From the NCBI RefSeq assembly GCF_964340395.1, contig NC_135554.1, forward strand, positions 4,599,975 through 4,663,974: a stretch of DNA of 64,000 bases, written 5' to 3'. This DNA is from Glandiceps talaboti (taxonomy: Eukaryota > Hemichordata > Enteropneusta > Spengelidae). The number at the start of each line of letters is the position of its first letter. The stretch's first letter is position 1. The notes beneath the pieces are model-generated. The model searched no databases. It saw only the letters and a list, made by a program, of their open reading frames with translations, and was not told the DNA's origin. A program made the translations under genes and the position numbers. Shown here piece after piece: positions 1 through 10,911 of the stretch.

Positions 1-472
1 GTGTAAAATGTAACTCTTCCCTCATACCAAGCCCATCGGCCTGAGTCTGTTGTGTGTAAAATGTAACTCTTCCCTCATACCAAGCCCAGTCTGTTGTGTA
101 AAATGTGACTCTTCCCTCATACCATTGAACCCTGTCTGTTGTGTAAAATGTAACTCTTCCCTCATACCAAACCCAGTATTTTGTGTAAAATGTGACTCTT
201 CCCTCGTACCAAACCCAGTCTGTTGTGTAAAATGTGACTCTAATTCCCTCATACCAAACCCAGTCTGTTGTGTAAAATGTGACTCTTCCCTCGTACCAAA
301 CCCAGTCTGTTGTGTAAAATATGACTCTTCCCTCGTACCAAACCCAGTCTGTTGTGTAAAATGTGACTCTTCCCTCATACCAAACCCAGTCTGTTGTGTA
401 AAATGTAACTCTTCCCTCATACCAAACCCAGTTTGTTGTGTAAAATGTGACTTCCCTCATTCCATTTTCTAA
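1..472. repeat. 42-bp minisatellite, about 11 units, cut by the left window edge
   Basis: About eleven tandem copies of a 42-bp unit. Each carries the block TGTAAAATGTGACTCTTCCC followed by CTCATACCAAACCCAGTCTG. Because 42 is divisible by three, both strands give open frames of 14-residue repeats, which are artefacts. Units differ by scattered substitutions and a few small indels, for example an insertion near 240. Looser single copies of the same TGTAAAATGTGAC-type block occur elsewhere, around 1115-1180, 5825-5910 and 8965-9045. The array may therefore have grown from a dispersed repeat. Confidence 0.9.
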
Positions 473-1982
473 TAGAGTGACCTCCCTAAATTTTCTTTCT
501 CTGTAAAATGGGACCCGAGCTCAAATACATTTTTAAACAAAATTTAAAAATGGGTTGAAATGCTGTCAGACGTGAAGTATCACACGAGTCCCAGAATCAA
601 TGGTAAGGACTCGATCCCACCGCTGCCACCACATTGATAAGGACTTAACCCCACTGCCACCACATTGGTGATTTTAAAGGCATTGGTTGTTTCTCCCTAC
701 CAACACCACTGTGGCAGTGAATAGGGAGTTACTGTATCAACTAATTCCCGTACTTTGATCACATTGGCAAAGTTGATGAAGACGTCTCAAAGACAGAATG
801 GGCGCACTACTGATGGCGACATTGTAGGTACATTCCACCACACTACCCTAAATATCTGCCCACACTGTCCACCATTGACTCCTGTGAAACTTACATCCCT
901 CCTCATGCCACCAAGTAACGACCACACTGTTCACCCTTATATTTCCTGTGAGACTTACACCTCTCCTCACACCACCAAGTAACGACTCACTGCATGGTTG
1001 TCACCAGCAACTTTGACTGGTATGTTCTAATATTATGGTACAATGGTGGCAGCGGTGGGATCATGCCAAAAATCACAAACTAATTAAAATTTGTATAATA
1101 CATGGAGTGAAAGTAAAATGTGACCCTCCCCATTTTTTCCTCAACTATGGCCCTCCATCGAGAACTGATTTGTAAAATAACCGCCCCCCCCCATCTCCTG
1201 AAGTTTCCCTTACTTCCCTCTATGCATCACCCAAGTGTATAACAACCCTCCTTTAAGCCGCATTTAACAACATAACTGTATATAGCTACATTTTACAGCA
1301 GTCAGTTTTGTTATATAACTATATTCAATCAATCAATAGAGGTCCCCCAATGCAGAGTTGGTGAAAATAACTTTTCTATGTTCCTAAGTAAGAAGAAATG
1401 CAACACATATAAAACTTGTTCCCCTTGAATACATCTAGAGTCAATATACATTCAAGCCCAGGAGAAAAGATTTCATTTCCATTTTATTGGTTCGTTTTAA
1501 ATAATAAGTATTTTATTTCTTTACCACATTTTTGCAAATTTTATCAAGATATAGAGCACAACATCTGAATGAGGAAGGCCCAAAATAGGTGGGTAGGTTT
1601 TCACTTGTGCACAATCTCAAAACGATCTTTCGACAATTTCAAGTAGTTACAACCAAGAAAAATGTTTTTGTGTCAGCTTCACTTCCAATAATCATAACAA
1701 AGTGTCGTTATTCTTTTCAAAATTTTCGATTTGAATTGTATGCTTTTTTTCTTTAAAACATGATACATTTCATGATAAGTACAATTTTAAATTAAACAAC
1801 TGTTACTTAAAGACTCGTCTGAAACGGTTTGTTGATATCGATACCCTTCTCAGCCGCTTTTGGGTGATTACACAGCCACGTGTCTTTTGCAAGTAGTAAG
1901 GACTATCAGTAGCCTTGCATCCAGAATCATAGTATGGGGAAAACACCAAATACACTGTAAAGCTATTTTATTAGGCCTTCTG
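473..1982. other. Intergenic stretch, no gene recognised
   Basis: AT-rich DNA between the left minisatellite and the CD225 gene. It holds a degenerate relative of the 42-bp unit around 1110-1200 and a C-rich run near 1183. The 75-codon frame at 755-982 has no recognisable similarity. On the minus strand an AATAAA lies at 1967-1972, about 10 nt beyond the CD225 stop. It could serve as a poly(A) signal, but it is unusually close. Confidence 0.6.
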
Positions 1983-2189
1983 TTATCGAACTAAATTGAG
2001 TTCCAGTTCCGCTTCTGTTGAGTTTTCGTCATGGTCTTGGTGGTAGTTATGACTGTATTGTTTTCCAGCTTTGACCACAATGATAATAACTACAATACCG
2101 ATAATCAAAGTCACAAGTGAAATCAGAATAGATACAGTTGTCATACTGTTAGCTGTCGCTGTACTGCCCCGACCACGATATGATAATGC
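1983..2189 (-). CDS. CD225 gene, terminal exon with second helix
   Basis: 68 codons plus TAA. The acceptor is TCTCCTGTAG. It encodes the ALSYRGRGSTATANS loop, a strongly hydrophobic helix rich in Ile and Val, and an acidic cytosolic or luminal tail. Confidence 0.85.
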   Translation of the reverse strand, partial: ALSYRGRGSTATANSMTTVSILISLVTLIIGIVVIIIVVKAGKQYSHNYHQDHDENSTEAELELNLVR

Positions 2190-2714
2190 CTACAGGAGAA
2201 GAAAAGATATAGATATAGGTACGATTAAACATGGATTTTTGTAAATACCACCATCTTTTGCACTAACATGTTGACAGCAATGATATCGTTGGCATTGTTA
2301 GTCTGAATATTGTGTGCCCAAATGTTACCAAAAAAATCAAGTAGTTATCTTTCAAATATGTTTGGCATAAGAACATAGTGCCATGACATGAGCAGACTTC
2401 AAATGATGGTAGATTATGAACTGGGTTGTTAGTCTATGAGTATATTAAATCAAGATTAACATTAATTCCAATCGTAAACTTTCGTCATCATCTCTGATTT
2501 ACGATCTGTATTTTCAGTTTTTACAAATGTCAGCATATTGTATTCTTAACTTACGATGCCTGAGAATATAATTGCTACCACTCCAAGTGGCCAGAAACAG
2601 AAGAAACATGTAAATAGTGCCAGGATTAATCCTACGATATCTTTATAATTCGAACCAACATGTGTGTCTCGTAACCGTCTGCCATCGCTTTCAACTTGAG
2701 TGAGTTCCACCTGC

Positions 2715-2810
<96 letters not shown>

Positions 2811-2900
2811 TTTGCTTTATAGATAGAAGCAAATGTCATTTCATTTTTGTAAATCACCACCACTACCACTATCACCATCGTATCGTCGTCGTCGTCGTCG

Positions 2901-2990
<90 letters not shown>

Positions 2991-3198
2991 CAGTAACGCA
3001 TGATTCAAATTTTTCAATTTTTGGGGGTTGAGGACAAATGATTTCAACTCACGTGTATCGTACCATCAGACCTATAGTGGACCCTCTGTGACTGTGCAGG
3101 TGGAATCGAAACTCCGTTGTCAGCTGTATAATGTGGCTCAGCGCCACCAACGGCAATCGCATACGATGGTGGCGATTCACCAACAGAATACGGAGGCA
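1983..3198 (-). CDS. CD225/dispanin-family (IFITM-like) membrane protein, three 3' exons; 5' exon not found
   Basis: Three minus-strand exons join in frame: 3198-3053, 2710-2555 and 2189-1983 (TAA stop). Together they encode a C-terminal product of about 168 residues. The N-terminal part is proline-rich and has a PPSY motif (PPxY, a WW-domain ligand type). It is followed by the CD225 signature: a hydrophobic segment with TCFFCFWPLGVVAIIFSG, a short polar loop (YRGRGSTATANS) and a second hydrophobic helix. This two-helix hairpin defines the dispanin/CD225 superfamily (IFITM, PRRT, SynDIG), whose members sit in plasma or endosomal membranes. The tail is acidic and ends with a run rich in Glu and Leu. 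No initiator ATG lies in frame with the first exon because a TGA stands just upstream. At least one 5' exon must therefore lie beyond 3198. The subfamily cannot be assigned, and an antiviral role should not be assumed. Confidence 0.85.
2555..2710 (-). CDS. CD225 gene, first membrane helix exon
   Basis: 52 codons, phase 0 at both ends. The acceptor ends CATTTGCAG and its polypyrimidine tract is a long (CT)n microsatellite. The donor is ATC/GTAAGT. The exon carries the first half of the CD225 domain, including the Cys-rich FTCFFCFWPLG core. Confidence 0.85.
2719..2810. repeat. (GA)n/(CT)n microsatellite at the CD225 acceptor
   Basis: About 45 GA dinucleotides on the plus strand. On the transcribed minus strand this is (CT)n, ending about 9 nt before the 3' splice site of the 2555-2710 exon. 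Confidence 0.95.
2880..2991. repeat. (GTC)n-(ATC)n microsatellite
   Basis: A GTC run followed by about 30 ATC triplets, ending in CACAGTAACGCAT. The same run plus tail recurs at 6371-6390 beside the foldback element. The poly-Asp and poly-Ile frames across it are artefacts. Confidence 0.95.
3053..3198 (-). CDS. CD225 gene, proline-rich exon
   Basis: 48 full codons plus two leading bases. The acceptor reads TTTTGCCCACAG and the donor CAC/GTGAGT. It encodes PPYSVGESPPSYAIAVGG and a polar stretch ending YRSDGTIH. The intron that follows (2711-3052) is made largely of ATC/GTC and GA repeats. Confidence 0.8.
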
Positions 3199-5400
3199 CT
3201 GTGGGCAAAATAGGACATCACAATAGCGATATGTGAATATTGAAAAAATGCATCAACAACGTTATTGTGATAATTATATCAAATGTAAATACGTCATGAC
3301 ATTGCTAGCAAACCCGATCATCACTCAGTGTGCATGTACTGGTTTCCACACCGTCACCGTAAGGTTTACAATATCGATCGTGAATCAGATTGGAACTACA
3401 TGTACATTGTATATGTATATGGGTACAACAATACTGACCAACAAATTCACATCCCTGAAAACTTACACAACCCGTGCAAACAAAAATATTAATATTAACT
3501 TATGATACATAGTTCAACGTTGAACTTAACAGACAATAAATAAATAAATAAATTTATTGACATAATGATGTATCATAATTTGTTTCTAATGGCATGTATC
3601 ATATTATCAATGGACAATTATACCCTAGTGAGATGTCCCTGCCTTGTCTCTCAGTACAAGGCAAAGACGATACGAGTAGTGAAAATCCTAGTCTAGATCC
3701 CCTCAACACACAGTATAGTCAAAGTCGTTACTCTAGAAGTCCCTCGATGCATGGGATGCAATATAAAATTCACCCACAGCCACCCACAAAGTTAACATCA
3801 TGTCTTTGTTATTCAATCACAACATTCTATAAACCAATAACCTCAGACCACTATAATTCTTCATAAAGTTAGTGTTTATTGGGGCAGTTATGTGATGTAA
3901 AAAATATGGTATATTTAAGTCGTTATTTATAACAGTTGGTATTCACTGATTGGACGGATAACTTTATGTGTTGATTGAGGGAGTTTGACTAGACGTGGTT
4001 TAGTTAGAGAGCACGTTGGCATCCAGACTATAGATATCCCCTCATGTCATAAAGTATTTCTGACTGCATAAAAAAATAGAAGTCGGAGAATATTATCATA
4101 ATTATACTTTCGAAAGCTTATTAAGAAAAAGGGGAGAATTGATGGTGACTTTGAACGTTTTGCAGTTGTCGGTGGTAGATCGCGAGTGGTTGACTGTCGA
4201 CAGTCGCTCGCGCCTTTTTTGCTACGTTTTATCTAAACTAAAGTCGTCCTGATCGGAGCGCGGCGACGACTTTACTTTACTTTACTTGCATCTTACCACT
4301 GCGGCCGGGGTTCGCACTCATTCAGGGTTTGATTGGTAAATTTCATTCAAGGTTTGATTAAAATTTGCCCGCTGTATTAAAGTAAGACAGTTGTCGTTCA
4401 GTTTGACTCTCCCGAATGACGCAGGTTTTCCTCGGATACTCCGCCGGGTTTCCTCCTGCATTAACACTGAACCCATGAACGATGGCCCTCTCTGGACTTC
4501 TTGGGAGATAAGTGTTTATTTACTTAAAGAACTATCCAGTATTTGTAAAGATTGTTTTACTTATATTTTGAGGACAACAATTTTAAGAATAAATGAAAAA
4601 CTAGCACACAACAAGTTAAAGCAAACAAAAACAACCAAAAAATGACAAAAATCGCAAATGGCGGTTGACAAGGTTGTTTGCAACTGTATATTGTAATAGG
4701 TCAGATTGGAGTAGTTGAAAATATTTCCGTGACGCCATTTTTTCGTTACCGGTAGTTCTGTTTTTGTTCTTGTATATACCGATCGATTATCATCAAACAT
4801 CAACACTAGGATTATATTATGATTGGATTAAGAAATTCAGCATATGCGATAATCATATTTGAGATTAAGAGTGACGGTTAATCTATGAAAGACAGAAGAC
4901 TTGGTTACTGTGTTCATTACGACAGTATAGTCAACGTGTACACAGGGAACTGTGCCAAATATCACAGTCAGTTCAAACACCGAATATCAACACTGTTCAA
5001 GGTTCTAGTAACACAAACATGGACAATAATATATATCTACCACGTGTATACATCTATATACTATTTATCTCTCGTAGAAAAAAACCCAGACTTACATTTC
5101 TCTCGAGTTGCCATAGTGATCGTCACAGCATTTTGTTGGAAATGGTTGTCTCTGTGTATGTTTGGCAAATGTTCACCGGTATGTGTTAAAAATAACTGGT
5201 TGCTTCAGCTAGACTTTAGTACCATCATTACTATCGTAACCTTAAACAAAGGTCAAGGGTTAAATTTTAAATTAAATAGAAACAGGGATATCGTGACAGG
5301 ACTATGGTGTCAATGATTGACAGTATGATGCCTATAGAGTGTCATAGTTGTTGAATCAATGTGTCATAATAGGATATACAAACCAAGCCTAAGTAGCATT
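3199..5400. other. Intergenic/upstream region of the CD225 gene
   Basis: This should hold the missing 5' exon or exons and promoter of the CD225 gene, but I could not identify them. A block at about 4150-4510 is richer in G+C and CpG than its surroundings (GTCGACAGTCGCTCGCGCC, CGGAGCGCGGCGACGAC, CTCCGCCGGGTTTCCTCC). It could be an exon, a promoter or a repeat. The 143-codon frame at 4885-5316 matches no family I know and is not called. Confidence 0.5.
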
Positions 5401-5406
5401 TTATAC

Positions 5407-5647
<241 letters not shown>

Positions 5648-6288
5648 CAGGTAAGTAGACAATATCTTAAGAAAGCAAACTTCGGATTCCATTAATTCGA
5701 ACAATACATTGACAATCAAAGGACGTGTACGATACAGCTTTTTACGGTATCTTTTGAATGTATTGAGTGAGGGAGCCTTCAGTATTGACAAGGGGGAGGG
5801 CCAGAGGAAATCACACATGGTCTGTTAAGTAAAACATGACCCCCCCCCATTCTCCATTTGTAAAAAGTGACTCTCCCCTTTATCGCATTTTGTAAAACAT
5901 GACCCTCCCCATGACAACTGCATATACTGAAAGTTAATCAATATTCCCATTATATGTATACATACAAATTAAATGATTTTGACTGTATTAGCAATATTTC
6001 TACATATAAAGTGACAAACAGTAACAGACTGGCTACTTACCTTTCTCTTATAATCGTACACAATCTAGTTAGTATCTAAAAGGTGCTTTCCATGTTGTGC
6101 CGCATACTCTGCCTGATCTGGTCATTTGTAAACGTTCCCTGATATCATTGTCATCATCATCATCATCATCATCATCATCACGTTCACCTTCAGTATTGCC
6201 ATTATCAGTGTCACTCTAATCTGACTCACTGGTACTACTTGAGTCAGTACATGTATCACTGTCCGTGTTCTCTATGACATTCAAAACT

Positions 6289-6378
<90 letters not shown>

Positions 6379-6390
6379 CAGTAACGCATC
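5648..6390. other. Intergenic spacer with ATC microsatellites
   Basis: No gene seen. It holds degenerate TGTAAAACATGACCC blocks (5825-5910), a short (ATC)n at 6150-6181, and a longer (ATC)n at 6293-6378 leading into the left arm of the foldback element. Confidence 0.7.
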
Positions 6391-8681
6391 ATAATATGGA
6401 AAGCCGGTTGGGACCATCGTCGTCAACGCTACATTGCATAGAAAAAGCCTATCAAAGTCGTCATCGTCATCGGCTGTTGTCGACGATAAAACTAGATACA
6501 CACGCCAATGTGGACCTTCATCGTCGTCGTCATCACCATCACCATAAATGCAAAAGTTTTCGTCATCGTTGGCAAAGTATGCGACATCATCGTTGATGCC
6601 TTGTAACAAGTTCGTCATCGTCGATGGCCTAACATACTATGCGACACCATCGATGTTGAAAAATGCACATGCGCAGAAGATGCCTTTTAACAAAGTTGTT
6701 GTCGTTGGCAACTTTGCAACATGCATCGTCGTTGGCCGAGGGCGACGATGACAACAAGAAGTGCTTGCACCAATGGCACTCGGACAAAACAGCGTCAACA
6801 GCTAGCGTTGAGGACGTAAATGCAACACTTTTATCTTGTTTATTTCCGGCTGTTTATACTCATAGCTTGTATTTTCAAAGAATCTGGGTTGTATTCATGA
6901 CTGACATTTCTAACCCCATGCCTGGAACTCGGCAGTGTTCAGTATTTATCATGTCAAGTTGTCATAGTGTGTAGGGAAATAAATTTAGCATGTCATTTTG
7001 AGATGTAGTCATCATAATCATTATGATATTTTGATGATCCCTTGGGTGTAGTTTTGGTTTTCCTACTTGTGTTTCGCTAAAAATATTTTTCTCAAACAGG
7101 GCTGCAAATAAAACGTAATATCAGACACACATTAATTAGAGATCAAGAAAAAATCGTTTATATACTACACGTTTATTTACACTTAAGGCGTTACGTTTTT
7201 TATGGGTTTGTTTTTCATGGTAAGTATCGCCGAGTACCGGTGTTGGACATCGTTCTGAATTCCGTCACTAAATGACTAATTCCAGGCATTATCATGCAGG
7301 TATGCATACACACAATAGTATACAGTGTAACCAGCTACCGGCGGGTAAGCATGTAGTCAAAATTTACGCCAGGGGAGGGAGAGAAATAGGGGGGGGGGGC
7401 ATGAAAAAAATTGTGGGTACGAAGGGAGTACATGAAAATTCTAATTGTCTAAAGGTGACGTTTAATTTGGTTCAAATCAAGAGCAACATATTTCGTCCAC
7501 CTCCCCCACCTATGAACCGTTAGAATTTCCATGTCCTCCCTTCGCACCCACAATTCTTTCATGCCCCTCCCTATTTCTCTCCCGCCCCTGCCGTAAATTT
7601 TGACTACATCCTTACCCGCCGGTAGCTGGCTGCACTGTATACTATGTATACTATATTGTGTGTATGCGTACCTGCTGATAATGCCTGGAATTGGTCATTT
7701 AGTGACGGAATTCAGAACGTTATCCAACAGTGCTCGGCGTCACTTACCATGAAAAACAAACCCATAAAATACGTAACGTTTTAAGTGTAAATAAACGTGT
7801 AGTAAAATAAACGATTTTTTCTTGCTCTCTAATTTCACCCGACAGTTTTAAATGTGGGACTATGTATGTGTGTCTGATATTACATTTTATTTGCAGCCCG
7901 TTTGAGAAAAATATTTTTAGTGAAACACAAGTAGGAAAACCAAAACTACACCCAAGGGATCATCAAAATATCATAATGATTATAATGACTACGTCTCAAA
8001 ATGACATGCTAAATTTATGTTCCTACACATTATGACAACTTGACATGATAAATACTGAACACTGCCGAGTTCAAGGCATGGGGTTAGAAATGTCAGTCAT
8101 GAATACAACCCACCCTGTGATTAGATTCTTTGAAAATACAAGCTATGAGTATAAACAGCCGGAAATAAACAAGATAAAAGTGTTGCATTTACGTCCTCAG
8201 CGCTAGCTGTTGACGCTGTTTTGTCCGAGTGCCATTGGTGCATGCACTTCTTGTTGTCATCGTCGCCCTCGGTCAACGACGATGCATGTTGCAAAGTTGC
8301 CAACGACAACAACATTTTTAAAAGGCATCTTCTACGCATGTGCGTTTTTCGACATCGATGGCCATCGATGGTGTTGCAAAGGCTATTTTTAGTATTCTTG
8401 GTTTAGGCCGTCGACGAAGACTAAAAGGCATCTTCTGCGCATGTGCGTTTTTCAACATCGGTGGTGTCGCATATAGGCTATTTTTAGTCGCATACTTGGC
8501 CAACGATGACGAAAACTTTTGCATGCATGGTGATGGTGATGACGACGACGATGAAGGTCCACATTGGCGTGTGTAGCTAGTTTTATCGTCGACAACAGCC
8601 GATGACGACGACGACTTTGATAGGCTTTTTCTATGCAATGTAGCGTTGTCGACGATGGTCCCAACCGGCTTTCCATATTAT
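6391..8681. mobile_element. Foldback-type element: two ~1.1-kb inverted arms around a ~73-bp loop
   Basis: The left arm (6391-7447) reads outward-in from ATAATATGGAAAGCCGGTTG. The right arm (7521-8681) ends with its reverse complement, CAACCGGCTTTCCATATTAT. Matching pairs follow along both arms. For example the segment around 6690-6890 mirrors 8125-8310, including CTAGCTGTTGACGCTGTTTT. The ATTTAGTGACGGAATTCAGAACG segment at 7698-7720 mirrors 7250-7275. The central loop is about 7448-7520. The right arm is about 100 bp longer because it carries a partial duplication of AAAAGGCATCTTCTRCGCATGTGCGTTTTTC near 8320 and 8425. No transposase frame spans the element. The short frames in the arms are mirror images of each other. 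The architecture resembles Foldback (FB/TU-like) non-autonomous DNA transposons. The family is unknown, and clear target-site duplications were not found. Confidence 0.85.
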
Positions 8682-9547
8682 CATCATCATCATCATCGTC
8701 ATCATCATCACTGCTACCATCACCACCATATTTTAACGACAACATTCACATACAGTGTGAGTGATAAGGTGAGATGGTACACTCAACAAAATGCATCGTT
8801 TTATTAAACAATTTTCTTACAATATATGTATTTTAAGTTTTGTATTTTTGCATGTAAAGTACTCGTAAAAATAAATGTTGAGTGCTCATCTCACTTTTAC
8901 ATCTCACAACACACAAAACAAATTGGCAATAATTGAATCTTCAATTTGGTCACAAAACTACGGATTGTAAAATGTGACTCTCCCCAAGCATTGTAATGCA
9001 GAATATGACCCTCCTCTAAGAACAGGTTTGTAAAATGTGACCCCCGATTCCTCTGCCCCCCCCCTGTAAATGCTAAATGCTCCCTAATTTGCATAATAAA
9101 ATGCCAATTGGGTAATATCTTAGGAATATAATTTGATACATACATTGACGATAAAATTCCCATATTCGATGTCACTTGATGACGTGTGGTTGTTTATATC
9201 ATCTAGTCATATTTGCATAATTTTATTTTTATTTTATTTATTTAATTTATTTAAAACACTGCATCCATAAATTGGTTTTCGTGCAGATGTTAAAAGAAAA
9301 AAAATATATATAAATGTACATAAAGCAGAACACATACAATAAAAACAGTAAGGTGGAAAATAAAATCTACAATGACACATAAAAAACACAAAGCTATTTG
9401 ATTCTATTGTTTGCAACAATGGATGCCCTATATGCAAAAGATCTATTATGCGCATTTGGGATATGGTAATTGCTTCTATTATTGTGCGAATGAATTGAGG
9501 AGTTTGTAGTCAATAGATCTGAAATATAGTCTTCGCTGCTTATTCTA

Positions 9548-9550
9548 TAG

Positions 9551-9618
<68 letters not shown>

Positions 9619-9653
9619 TTCTTCTTTGACCAAGTAGAATACTCAGTCACCTT

Positions 9654-9736
<83 letters not shown>

Positions 9737-9780
9737 TTCTTCTTTGACCAAGTAGAATACTCAGTCACCTTGGATATATG
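9548..9780. repeat. Duplicated (TA)n microsatellite with a shared 3' flank
   Basis: Two (TA)n runs (about 9548-9616 and 9656-9734). Each is followed by the same flank of roughly 45 bp, starting TTAATTCTTCTTTGACCAAG and ending CAGTCACCTTGGATATAT. It is a tandem duplication of microsatellite plus flank. Confidence 0.9.
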
Positions 9781-10254
9781 TATAGATATATAATTTTATT
9801 TATTTTGCGTTGTATGTACAGTTACAGACACTAGAGGTATCACAGTTAAGGACATGACAAATAGTTCTAACAGAGCTAAATAATGAGATGCCATGTCCTG
9901 CCTCCAAGTCTTGGATAAACCTTACCTCAATGCATTTTAAGAGGACAATATAGGGCTTACCACTTCGCAAGAATGCATCTAAAAACTCCCAAGCTTGAAT
10001 ATTATTTGTATAACAATTAAGCAAAACATGCTTATTGTATAATGAATACGTACATACTGGCATGGCATGACATTTTGATTTAAACAGTGTAAAAAAGTAA
10101 AATGCTTTACTAATTTCCGTTTGAATACAACTCCGGAATCTCTGTCTGGTATACGTATACAAAACTACATCTCAGAATTTGTAAAAATTTGTTCTTGGGA
10201 TGTAAATTTTTTGTACAGAGTATTAAAAAATATACACTAAAAAAATAAAAAATT

Positions 10255-10515
10255 CCTTTCAAGAATTAGAAGTTCTTACGAAACAAATGTTTTGTTTCGA
10301 AGAATTAAAAGTTTACTCATGAAAAAGAAATGTTTCCTTTCAAGAATTAAAAGTTCGTTCTTTGGAAGGAAAGGTCTTGTTCAAAGAATTAAAAGTTTAC
10401 TCTCGAAAAATAAAAGCTTCCTTTCAAGAATTCAAAGTTCATTCTTTGGAAAGTAAAGTTTTGTTCAAAGAATTAAAAGTGTATGCTTTAGAAGGAAAAG
10501 TTGACCAAAGAATTA
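10255..10515. repeat. Degenerate ~40-bp repeats with an AAAGAATTAAAAGTT core
   Basis: The core AAGAATTAAAAGTT or AAGAATTMAAAGTTC recurs about every 40 bp, alternating with TTTGGAAGGAAAGG-like blocks. It looks like an old, decayed minisatellite. The 61-codon frame inside is an artefact. Confidence 0.75.
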
Positions 10516-10758
10516 AGATTTTGTATTGTCACCTGGGGCCACCGTAGGGACCTCAGTGTCCACGTCTGTCTGAAAAATCTATTAGTCGCGTCATTTTTTT
10601 CTGCAAGTCAAAGATTGGTGTCAAAGTCAATTTATATGCCATGACCACAGATTTCAGCATTCGCGGCGAGCAAATGCAGCGCCCTCAGTGTAAGAATCCG
10701 AGATAACAAGAAGTCTCGTAAATCACGAGACTTAATAATAGGGAGACAAGAGAACAAG

Positions 10759-10911
10759 ATGGCGACCGGTCGGGTGTTTCTGGTTACAGTGCTCTGCACC
10801 TTGGCGTCAAAATATGTGTCTGCTTCCGACATCTTTGATCAAATACTAGACGACGTTTCACCATGTGTCGAAGTCTGCGAGAATACTTACCCACTTCATA
10901 CATATCCTAAG
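10759..10911 (+). CDS. TMEM59: TMEM59 exon 1: signal peptide and first Cys pair
   Basis: 51 codons from the ATG in AACAAGATGGCG; donor AAG/GTGTGT, phase 0. It encodes the signal peptide and CVEVCENTYPLHTYPK. The mammalian orthologue has a very similar TYPLHTYPK at this point. Confidence 0.95.

Larger units (their letters stand above)
8682..10758. other. Intergenic region upstream of TMEM59
   Basis: No gene recognised. It holds a relative of the 42-bp unit near 8965-9045, two long (TA)n runs, and a degenerate repeat at 10255-10515. The promoter and 5' UTR of TMEM59 should lie in roughly the last 200 bp (about 10560-10758). I see no clear TATA box there. The segment 9800-10162 is open on the minus strand for 120 codons but matches no family I know. 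Confidence 0.5.

Noticed and set aside
2546-3001. Poly-Asp/Leu-Ser N-terminal extension of the CD225 protein
   Set aside because: It comes from reading through the intronic (ATC)n and (CT)n microsatellites. A good acceptor (CATTTGCAG) separates them from the true exon.
4885-5316. 143-codon frame upstream of the CAGA repeat
   Set aside because: No family recognised. Length is possible by chance and composition resembles surrounding non-coding DNA.
6376-8745. Paired Asp/His/Ser-rich frames at both ends of the foldback element
   Set aside because: They are mirror-image readings of the inverted arms and of ATC/GTC runs, with no transposase motifs.
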